This document shows, one piece after another, positions 1-9,507 of a stretch of DNA of 16,952 bases (the first letter of the stretch is position 1; each line of letters opens with the position of its first letter). This DNA is from Akkermansia sp. (lineage in GTDB: Bacteria; Verrucomicrobiota; Verrucomicrobiia; Verrucomicrobiales; Akkermansiaceae), in contig JAIFNK010000200.1 of assembly GCA_020047775.1 (NCBI GenBank), positions 13,295 to 30,246 of the forward strand. The letters are read 5' to 3'. The notes under the pieces are model-generated. The model searched no databases and was not told the DNA's origin. It saw only the letters and a program-made list of their open reading frames with translations. Made by a program: the position numbers and the translations under genes.

Positions 1-264
1 GGGTGTCGTTTGCACCACCTGAGGCCCGGCGGCGGTGGGTTCCTGCGGCTTCGGTTGGCTTGGCTGCACTCCAAGATATATGAATACCCCGAGGATCGCG
101 ATGCCACCGATGATCGCCGCCGATCGCGTGGCGGAATGGTCTTTTCGGCTCTGCGACGGTATCGGGCGGGCGCGGGCCGACAACGGCTGGTGATCGGACC
201 CGGGCATGCCGGGACGATTCACTGCCGGCGGGCCATCGCCTTTTTTCGGGGCTGGAGGTTTCAT
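1..264 (-). CDS. Proline-rich single-pass membrane protein, N-terminal part only
   Basis: An open frame starts at an ATG whose first base is 264 and runs off the left edge without a stop, giving 88 residues. The first ~45 residues are rich in Pro, Arg and Ser and look disordered. They are followed by one hydrophobic segment (about residues 49-66, containing AAIIGGIAILGVFIYLGV), then another Pro/Gln-rich stretch (QPSQPKPQEP). The layout suggests a cytoplasmic N-terminal tail, one membrane span and an extracytoplasmic domain lying outside the window. It is the downstream neighbour of the SH3-like gene on the same strand, 54 bases away, so the two may be co-transcribed. I do not recognise the family. 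A plus-strand frame over the same bases has no family-like character and is taken as a shadow. Confidence 0.55.
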   Translation of the reverse strand, partial: MKPPAPKKGDGPPAVNRPGMPGSDHQPLSARARPIPSQSRKDHSATRSAAIIGGIAILGVFIYLGVQPSQPKPQEPTAAGPQVVQTTP

Positions 265-318
265 TTGAAATCGGGGGAAAACCCAGGCTGGAACTCTGGA
301 TGCATGGAATGCTGCCGC

Positions 319-675
319 TTACGATAGACCAACGCAATGGGGTTTCAATAGATAACCGCCCACCCAGCCTTGGTCGCCCCGGTCGTTCCGGCACCAATGC
401 CAGCCGTGGATCTGGCGCATCGACTCGATGAGGTCGCCTCGTTTAATCGTCAGCACGGTGGGATCGTAGTCCTCCATGGCGGCGAAGCGCCCCTCGCCAA
501 GCGGTTCGAGAATTTCCTCGGGCACGTAGCCGTCATGCCCATTGCGGTCGGTTGCCCAGACCCAGCCTGGCCAGGCGTGGTCTGCGAGACCCACCGTGAT
601 TTCGTCGCCGGGCTTCAGGATGATGGGTTCTCTGTCTTTTTCTTCGTAGTCGGCGTTTGCAATGAAGGTTGGCAT
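319..675 (-). CDS. Tandem SH3-like domain protein
   Basis: This 118-residue soluble protein is made almost entirely of two SH3-like folds. Domain 1 (about residues 4-57) shows the pattern ANADYEEKD, then LKPGDEITV, then WPGWVWATDRNGHDGYVPEEILE. Domain 2 (about 63-112) shows AAMEDYDP, IKRGDLIE, then GWHWCRNDRGDQGWVGGYL. Both follow the order ALYDY / GD / W / GxxGxxPxxY of SH3 domains, which bind short, often proline-rich peptides in other proteins. There is no signal peptide, so it is probably cytoplasmic. The next gene downstream encodes a proline-rich membrane protein, which could be its partner; that is only an inference. No convincing Shine-Dalgarno lies before the ATG. The gene is divergent from the sigma-factor gene across a 173-bp intergenic region. 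SH3 fold: fairly sure. Cellular role: unknown. Confidence 0.75.
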   Translation of the reverse strand: MPTFIANADYEEKDREPIILKPGDEITVGLADHAWPGWVWATDRNGHDGYVPEEILEPLGEGRFAAMEDYDPTVLTIKRGDLIESMRQIHGWHWCRNDRGDQGWVGGYLLKPHCVGLS

Positions 676-848
676 AACCGCAGCAGTAAATCAGTTGTGG
701 CGTAAATTGCGAATCTTCATTTGCCCGGGAGGGCCGGGTGGGACGAACGCCCGGGTCGTTTCTGCAAGCTTTCCCCGAATTCCTCGCGCCACTTTACATC
801 CGGCCGCGTCCGTGTAGCATGCAGGCGCTGCCCACCAACCCGATTTAA

Positions 849-1448
849 ATGTTTCGTCAGCCACGTCCCCCCGACCCTGACCAGGACCTTGTTACGCGTG
901 CCCAACAGGGTGACACGCGCGCCTTTGACGCCCTGATCCTTAAATACGGCGACAAGCTGTACGGCCTTGTTTACAACATGACCTCGCACAAGGAGGACAC
1001 CCACGACCTGCTGCAGGAGATTTTCTCCCGGGCCTATCACTCACTCGGCAAATTCAAGGGAAACGCCACTTTCTACACCTGGATCTATCAAATCGCTGTC
1101 AACCTGACGCTGAATTTCCTAAAAAAGAGAAAACGCCGGAGCAGCCTGAGCCTCAATGATATGGATTCTTCGGTCCAACAAGATCCGGCGTTGATCGACA
1201 CCGCGCACGAGGCGAACCCGGAGAAGCAGACCAATCTCAACGAATTACAGCTAAAATTGAACGAAGCCGTGAAAAAGCTGTCTGATCCCCACAGAATGGT
1301 GGTCACGATGTTTGACATCCAAGGCATGTCCCACGGGGAAATCGCCAAGGTGCTCAATACTTCGGCGGGCACCATCCGGTCACGACTCCATTATGCGCAT
1401 CTCCAACTTCAGTCCGCTTTACAAGACAGTTGGGACGAAAGATTTTAA
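849..1448 (+). CDS. RNA polymerase sigma factor, ECF (RpoE-like) type
   Basis: The 199 residues have the two-domain layout of ECF sigma factors. Region 2 spans about residues 26-96, with DTHDLLQEIFSRAY followed by FYTWIYQIAVNLTLNFLKKRKRR, which matches the core-binding and -10 recognition helices. Region 4 spans about 134-190, with LSDPHRMVVTMFDIQGMSHGEIAKVL and an HTH ending TIRSRLHYA for -35 recognition. The linker (97-133) is acidic and variable. It should direct core polymerase to a small stress regulon. The gene heads a plus-strand trio with a one-TM protein 54 bp downstream and an HtrA/PDZ-like lipoprotein after that. This layout suggests control by a membrane-anchored anti-sigma factor. 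No Shine-Dalgarno is visible before the ATG. The family call is firm; the signal it answers to is not known. Confidence 0.93.
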   Translation: MFRQPRPPDPDQDLVTRAQQGDTRAFDALILKYGDKLYGLVYNMTSHKEDTHDLLQEIFSRAYHSLGKFKGNATFYTWIYQIAVNLTLNFLKKRKRRSSLSLNDMDSSVQQDPALIDTAHEANPEKQTNLNELQLKLNEAVKKLSDPHRMVVTMFDIQGMSHGEIAKVLNTSAGTIRSRLHYAHLQLQSALQDSWDERF

Positions 1449-1457
1449 AAATTAATA

Positions 1458-1484
1458 TTGCGTGGGGACTAATTATTTTATAAT
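1458..1484 (+). promoter_or_regulatory. Possible promoter in the AT-rich gap after the sigma-factor gene
   Basis: The 54-bp gap between the sigma-factor gene and the next gene is unusually AT-rich. It contains a perfect TATAAT at 1479-1484 and TTGCGT at 1458-1463. The 15-base spacer is shorter than ideal. If used, transcription would start about 12 bases before the GTG at 1503 and let the membrane partner be made independently of the sigma factor. An AT-rich gap can give TATAAT by chance, so this is weak. Confidence 0.25.
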
Positions 1485-1502
1485 TCCTAATTATCAGCTG
1501 CT

Positions 1503-1898
1503 GTGAAACCAACGATCGAACAAATTGGAACCCTTTTAGCACTCAAGCGCGAGGAGCGCCCCGAGGAAGGCTACTGGCAGGATTTCCTCTGCGATTTCCA
1601 CCGCAACCAACGTGAGGAAGCAGTGAGGAAATCAGGTTTTGCGAATCTTATCGGACGCGTATCCGCGTGGTTCTCCGAGATGAGCCCCTCCAAGTGGGCC
1701 TACGGTGTCGGCTTGGCCTATTCCGCTGTCACGATCGCTTTTGTACTCAGTCCCCGCGAGGTCGTGAAGGAAAACGTGCCGGTTTCCCCGGTGAATTACC
1801 AGGTCGTCCCCGCGCCCACCCCTTCTGCGGTTGAGCAACTCAACCAGTTGGACCTGAGTCCCACGACTCAAGGTAGTATCGGCGAACAGGTATTCTAA
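1503..1898 (+). CDS. Single-TM protein, probable anti-sigma partner
   Basis: This 131-residue protein begins with GTG. Residues 1-60 form a charged cytoplasmic domain with the segment ALKREERPEEGYWQDFLCDFH. A single membrane span lies at about 64-83 (KWAYGVGLAYSAVTIAFVL). A proline-rich tail of ~45 residues should lie outside the inner membrane. Gene position directly after an ECF sigma factor, a short N-terminal domain and one TM segment are the usual features of an anti-sigma factor. It lacks the HxxxCxxC motif of zinc anti-sigma (ZAS) domains. It is followed 16 bp later by the HtrA/PDZ-like lipoprotein gene, so all three are probably one operon. The anti-sigma role is inferred from context and topology, not from a recognised domain. 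Confidence 0.75.
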   Translation: MKPTIEQIGTLLALKREERPEEGYWQDFLCDFHRNQREEAVRKSGFANLIGRVSAWFSEMSPSKWAYGVGLAYSAVTIAFVLSPREVVKENVPVSPVNYQVVPAPTPSAVEQLNQLDLSPTTQGSIGEQVF

Positions 1899-1914
1899 TT
1901 CCGGAAACCCCGAA

Positions 1915-2817
1915 ATGGCGGATCTGGAATGCCCGAGTCGACGGTGTTCGACACGAATGGTGGCGTTAATCGGCATCGGCCTTTCCGCATGTCTGGCGCA
2001 ACCCGTCACGATCACCCCGCGATGGCAGGCAACCTTTCCGGCTGCGGCAAATGGAAATCCCTGCGAGTCAACCGGCGTTCCCTTGAATGACCCATCCACC
2101 ATGGTCGTGGTCGTGGCAGCGGGTGCCGATGTCACGAAGCCCATGCTCCAACTGGGCAACCGCACCGTGCCAGTTCGGGTGATCGGTCACGACCCGGTCT
2201 CCCGGTTAGGCTTTATTGAGGCTCAGGGCGAGATGACTCCCAACGCGGTGAGCTGGGCTGGGAATGCCATTCCAAGCGGGAATACCACTCTCCATGTGGG
2301 CGAAGCAGGCAGATCCGCGAAATGCCGCATGACGGGCTGGGTCAAGCAAGTGGGCGGTAAAATCCTGCCGTTCGCACTGCTGCGCGTGAACTTCAGCCAA
2401 CCCACCCCCAAGCCCGGCACCCCATTGTTAGACAACACCGGCCGGGTCGTCGCGATCATCTTCCAAAGCGCGGGTTCTGGAAATTCAGCCTACGCCATTC
2501 CGGCCGAAGCGGTGCACCGCGTCCACCGGGACATCGTCACCAGCGGACGGTTGATCCGTGGCTGGCTGGGCCTCGCCCTGCGTTCGGAGTCCCAAATCCC
2601 CCAAATCAGCAGTGTCCTTCCGGACTCCCCTGCCGCGGCCGCCGGAATCAAGCCCAAGGACGTGCTTCTCAGCATCGGATCCCGACACATCACGGAATAC
2701 GCGGATGCCGCGAACGCATTCTTCTATCTGACACCCGGCAAGCCGGTCAGGGTGAGACTCCTGCGGGGCGTGGAGCCCCTTGAATTCACCCTCACACCGA
2801 CCAAACCGGAAAGTTGA
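1915..2817 (+). CDS. HtrA-like pseudo-protease with PDZ domain, probable lipoprotein
   Basis: A 300-residue protein with a short hydrophobic N-terminus ending in the lipobox LSAC (Cys26), so probably a lipoprotein. An internal ATG at 1957 is an alternative start that keeps the lipobox. Residues ~60-205 follow the DegP/HtrA trypsin fold: LQLGNRTVPVRVIGHDPVSRLGF corresponds to the strand and loop holding the catalytic Asp, and DNTGRVVAI and AYAIPAEAV match later strands. Residues ~214-293 are a PDZ domain (GWLGLAL, VLPDSPAAAAGIKPKDVLLSIG). The triad is gone. There is no histidine before residue 92, the Asp of DPxSD is Arg97, and the GNSGG serine site reads PKPGTP. It is therefore likely a binding or sensing protein, not a protease. 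It is last in the sigma-factor trio and ends 4 bp from the convergent beta-galactosidase gene. Confidence 0.82.
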   Translation: MADLECPSRRCSTRMVALIGIGLSACLAQPVTITPRWQATFPAAANGNPCESTGVPLNDPSTMVVVVAAGADVTKPMLQLGNRTVPVRVIGHDPVSRLGFIEAQGEMTPNAVSWAGNAIPSGNTTLHVGEAGRSAKCRMTGWVKQVGGKILPFALLRVNFSQPTPKPGTPLLDNTGRVVAIIFQSAGSGNSAYAIPAEAVHRVHRDIVTSGRLIRGWLGLALRSESQIPQISSVLPDSPAAAAGIKPKDVLLSIGSRHITEYADAANAFFYLTPGKPVRVRLLRGVEPLEFTLTPTKPES

Positions 2818-2821
2818 GCGG

Positions 2822-6619
<3,798 letters not shown>

Positions 6620-7675
6620 TTATTTGAAATTGATAGATGCCCGGCGCAGGCGGTCCATGATGGCGACGCCGAGGCCGGTTTCGCTGACGGGCTCGGCAAT
6701 GATCGCGTCGAGCCCGGCCTCGTCAAGCTGGCGCATGACGAAAAACAGGCGGATCGCCGCCTCCGCGAGCTTGCCGCTGCCGGGGCTGAGCGACTCGATG
6801 ACGTCCCAGTCATGAAGCGTGACGTAAGGGCTGTCGTCCTCGCCGGTGTAGCTCAGCAGTCCGTATTTTTTGCCCTCCTCGGGCGTGAAATCCTCGGGTT
6901 TTTCCAATAGAATCAGCGGCGTGAGCGGCGCGTAATGGCTGTCGAGCTGGCCCGGAGCCTGTGGCGCGTCCGTTTTGATTTCACGGACCTTCTCCACCCT
7001 GCCGAATTCCTGAAGCTGCTCCTTCGTGATCGGCCCGGCGCGGTGCAGCCGGAAAACCGGCTTTTTCCCTTCACGCGGCTCGATGGAAATAATCGTGCTC
7101 TCCACTCCTTCCGCGCAGGCCCCGGCATCGACGATGAGCGGGATGCGGCCGCCGAGTTCCTTCATCACCGCGGAGGCGGAAGTCGGCGAAATCCGGCCGA
7201 AGCGGTTCGCGCTGGGAGCCGCGATCGGGCGGCCGAGTTCCTTACAGACCGCCCGGAAAACCGGATGGGCGCTCTGGCGGACCGCCACCGTCGGCAGCCC
7301 GCTCGTCACCAAATCCGGCACGTCCGGGTGCTTCGGTAAAATCAACGTGAGCGGCCCCGGCCAGAAAGCGGCGGTCAATTTGTTCACCGTTTCCGCGATG
7401 TCTTCGGGCACGATGGCCACGTTTTTCAAATCCCCGCGCGAGGCGATGTGGACGATGAGCGGATCAAACGAAGGCCGCTCCTTCGCCGCAAAAACCTTGG
7501 CAACCGCCTCAGGATTAAACGCATCCGCCGCCAGGCCATAGACGGTCTCGGTGGGAAGGGCGACGATTTCACCGGCCCGCAGCAAAGCGCAGGCCTCGGT
7601 GACGGCGTCCTTCATTTCGTCATCGGCAACTTGGAGAATTCGGGTCTTAAACACGCCCGGGTTTTGCCAGAGCAT
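6620..7675 (-). CDS. sua5: Threonylcarbamoyl-AMP synthase, Sua5 type
   Basis: This enzyme makes L-threonylcarbamoyladenylate from threonine, bicarbonate and ATP, the first step of the t6A37 modification of ANN-decoding tRNAs in the cytoplasm. Residues ~20-215 form the YrdC-like domain, with PTETVYGLAADA (41-52), the K65-x-R67 motif, APSANRFGRISPT with the SxN motif (155-157) and GVESTI. A linker with QLDSHYAPLTPL leads to the C-terminal Sua5 domain (~250-350). With 351 residues it is the long Sua5 form, not the short TsaC form. The start is uncertain: a GTG at 7654 would begin VFKTRILQV, which resembles many homologues, and neither start has a good Shine-Dalgarno. It lies 39 bp after allophanate hydrolase and 6 bp before beta-galactosidase; neither neighbour has a functional link that I can name. 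Confidence 0.93.
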   Translation of the reverse strand: MLWQNPGVFKTRILQVADDEMKDAVTEACALLRAGEIVALPTETVYGLAADAFNPEAVAKVFAAKERPSFDPLIVHIASRGDLKNVAIVPEDIAETVNKLTAAFWPGPLTLILPKHPDVPDLVTSGLPTVAVRQSAHPVFRAVCKELGRPIAAPSANRFGRISPTSASAVMKELGGRIPLIVDAGACAEGVESTIISIEPREGKKPVFRLHRAGPITKEQLQEFGRVEKVREIKTDAPQAPGQLDSHYAPLTPLILLEKPEDFTPEEGKKYGLLSYTGEDDSPYVTLHDWDVIESLSPGSGKLAEAAIRLFFVMRQLDEAGLDAIIAEPVSETGLGVAIMDRLRRASINFK

Positions 7676-7714
7676 CCCGCGTCTGGCGAACCCTGAATTT
7701 TTGAAATGTCAGGA

Positions 7715-9433
7715 TCACTTATCCATCCAAGCGCGCCAGCCGCCGAAGCGGGTGATTTCCTCCGCACCGTTGGCTGCCCGCGGCTCCGCGATGAAACCGG
7801 GAACCTCCTCGCCGCCCTCTAGCAAAACTTTTCCAATTCCCAACGGCCCCGGGATTTTGGAAACGAAATCGCCGAACGCCGCTGGTTCGAGTTCCCACAC
7901 TTCCACCTTGATCGCCGCGCCGTTCGCATCGTCGCGGATCAGCGCCGGGCGCGGGGGGATCGAGCCGCTTGGCGGCATCGCATACATCCGGTAAACCGCC
8001 GCCGTCCGCGTCTTTCCCCGCAAAACCGCCCCGCGATCTGCGAGTTGCCAATGCAGGGCGAGTCCCTCCAGATGCGCGCCGCAGACGAGCAGCGGGATTT
8101 TTCGCGAGGAGCGGGGAACGATAGCTTCCCCCCGAAATTTGCCTGCAAGCTCTAGCAGTGCCGCATCCCACCCGGCTGGCGCGGCGAGGGTGACGCCCCA
8201 CGGCGCGCGCCCGTCCCTCGCCCGACCGGCGGGCATCGCCACGGCGGCTAGATCCAGCAGGTTCATGAAATTGGTATAACGACCGAGCGTGGCGTTTGTG
8301 CCGAATGGTTCCGCTAGGTTTTCCTCGACGGTGTAAAGCCGTGGGGTCGTCGGCAACAGCAGCACGTCGATTTGTTTCCACACACCTTCCGCCTCACGGG
8401 CGAACTCCCGCAATCGATACTGCGCCCGGAAGGTGGATGCCGCGTCCCAGCCTTTCGATCCTTCGAGAATCTTCCGGGTCACCGGGAAAACAGCTTCCGG
8501 GTGCAACTCCACGAATTCTCCCACCGCCGCCCAGCGTTCGGCGACCCACGGACCTTCGTAGAGCAGCTTCGCCGCTTCGGTGAAAGGTGTCAGATTGATC
8601 TCCACAGGGATTCCACCCAGTGATTTCATTTTCTCAACGGCTAGTGCGAATAGCCCCGGCGTGTCCGGATCTCCAGCGAAATCCAACACCTTGGGAACGC
8701 CGAATCGAAAGCTCCCGCCGATCCCGCCCGCAGGTTTCACCTCGCGGGCGAAAACGTCCTTTTCATCGTAAACTCCAACGACATTGGAGATCAGCAAGGC
8801 GTCCGCTGCGCAGTTGGCAAAAACCGAAATGCAATCCAACGACCGGCACGCCGGCACCAGCCCGCGGTTACTCAGCAAGCCACGCGTCGGCTTCCAGCCG
8901 ATCAATTCCTGGAACGCCGCAGGCACCCGGCCCGAGCCAGCGGTGTCGGTGCCTAACGAAAACGCGCAAAGCCCGGCGGCCACCGCCGACGCGCTACCAG
9001 AACTCGAACCACCCGGCAGAAAATCCGGGGCGATTGCGTTCCGCGCTATCCCATACGGCGTGCGCGTCCCCACGAGGCCGGTCGCGAACTGATCGAGATT
9101 TCCCTTGGCGATGGGAATCGCACCCGCCGCCCGCAACAAACTCACGACCTCCGCATCTTCAGCGGGGACATAGGAAAACTCCGGACAGGCCGCCGTCGTC
9201 GGCCACGTGCCGACGTCGATATTGTCCTTCACTACGAATGGAATTCCCCACAGAGGAAGATCCCGCGGCATCGTTTCAACCTCCGCCGCGAGCGCCAGCA
9301 GCTCGTATTTTTCCGGCAGATGGATGAAAATCGCCGGGTCATCCCAGGCGATGATCTTCTCCCAGATCTCGTCGACTACTTCCGTGGGAGTGACGCCCGC
9401 CGCATACCGTTGCTTGAGTTCGCAGATTTTCAT
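7715..9433 (-). CDS. atzF: Allophanate hydrolase
   Basis: It hydrolyses allophanate to ammonia and CO2 in two steps, the last reaction of the urea/guanidine carboxylase route. The N-terminal ~440 residues are an amidase-signature domain. Numbered from the chosen start, the Ser-cisSer-Lys triad is Lys69 (PFVVKDNID), Ser143 (PGGSSSGSAS) and Ser167 (GTDTAGSGRVP). The C-terminal ~120 residues (PLLVCGAHLEGLALHWQL, then GIGKVLLEGGEEVPGF) are the typical allophanate hydrolase C-terminal domain. I chose the ATG at 9433 (MKICELKQRY, 572 residues). The frame stays open to 9466, but the added residues are encoded by a palindromic repeat and look unlike the family. It lies 41 bp downstream of the carboxylase stop, across that repeat, and is very probably in the same operon. 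Confidence 0.94.
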   Translation of the reverse strand: MKICELKQRYAAGVTPTEVVDEIWEKIIAWDDPAIFIHLPEKYELLALAAEVETMPRDLPLWGIPFVVKDNIDVGTWPTTAACPEFSYVPAEDAEVVSLLRAAGAIPIAKGNLDQFATGLVGTRTPYGIARNAIAPDFLPGGSSSGSASAVAAGLCAFSLGTDTAGSGRVPAAFQELIGWKPTRGLLSNRGLVPACRSLDCISVFANCAADALLISNVVGVYDEKDVFAREVKPAGGIGGSFRFGVPKVLDFAGDPDTPGLFALAVEKMKSLGGIPVEINLTPFTEAAKLLYEGPWVAERWAAVGEFVELHPEAVFPVTRKILEGSKGWDAASTFRAQYRLREFAREAEGVWKQIDVLLLPTTPRLYTVEENLAEPFGTNATLGRYTNFMNLLDLAAVAMPAGRARDGRAPWGVTLAAPAGWDAALLELAGKFRGEAIVPRSSRKIPLLVCGAHLEGLALHWQLADRGAVLRGKTRTAAVYRMYAMPPSGSIPPRPALIRDDANGAAIKVEVWELEPAAFGDFVSKIPGPLGIGKVLLEGGEEVPGFIAEPRAANGAEEITRFGGWRAWMDK

Positions 9434-9442
9434 GTTTGAAAT

Positions 9443-9507
9443 GTGGCGGCGGTTTTTAACCGCCATGCCTTGGTTCAGTGGGCTTGGCGGTTGGAAACCG
9501 CCGCCAC
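9443..9507. repeat. Inverted repeat (two GTGGCGGCGGTTT..AACCGCCA copies) at the carboxylase/allophanate hydrolase junction
   Basis: Arms at 9443-9465 and 9485-9507 are 23 bp each, match at 21 of 23 positions as an inverted pair, and are separated by 19 bases. Each arm is itself partly palindromic (GGCGGTT / AACCGCC). The right arm lies inside the end of the carboxylase gene and encodes its last residues; the left arm is in the gap before the allophanate hydrolase ATG. In RNA it would form a strong stem-loop. There is no T-run after it, so a terminator is not indicated. It looks like a REP-type interspersed repeat that may also affect mRNA stability or expression of the downstream gene. Confidence 0.8.

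Noticed and set aside
10..327. Plus-strand open frame of 105 codons at the left edge
   Set aside because: It has no domain character, and the opposite strand has a better gene with a clear membrane segment that runs off the edge.
722..757. GC-rich CCCGGG-containing repeats between the SH3 and sigma-factor genes as a terminator or hairpin
   Set aside because: The arms are only about 6-7 bp around a loop of more than 20 bases, no T-run follows, and the flanking genes diverge, so no terminator is expected.
9434..9466. Upstream in-frame extension of allophanate hydrolase (MAVKNRRHISN)
   Set aside because: These codons are the left arm of the palindromic repeat; homologues start near MKICEL-like sequence, so the ATG at 9433 is preferred.
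9443..9507. Rho-independent terminator between the carboxylase and allophanate hydrolase
   Set aside because: The stem-loop is strong, but no T-run follows on the minus strand, and termination between two steps of one pathway would make little sense.
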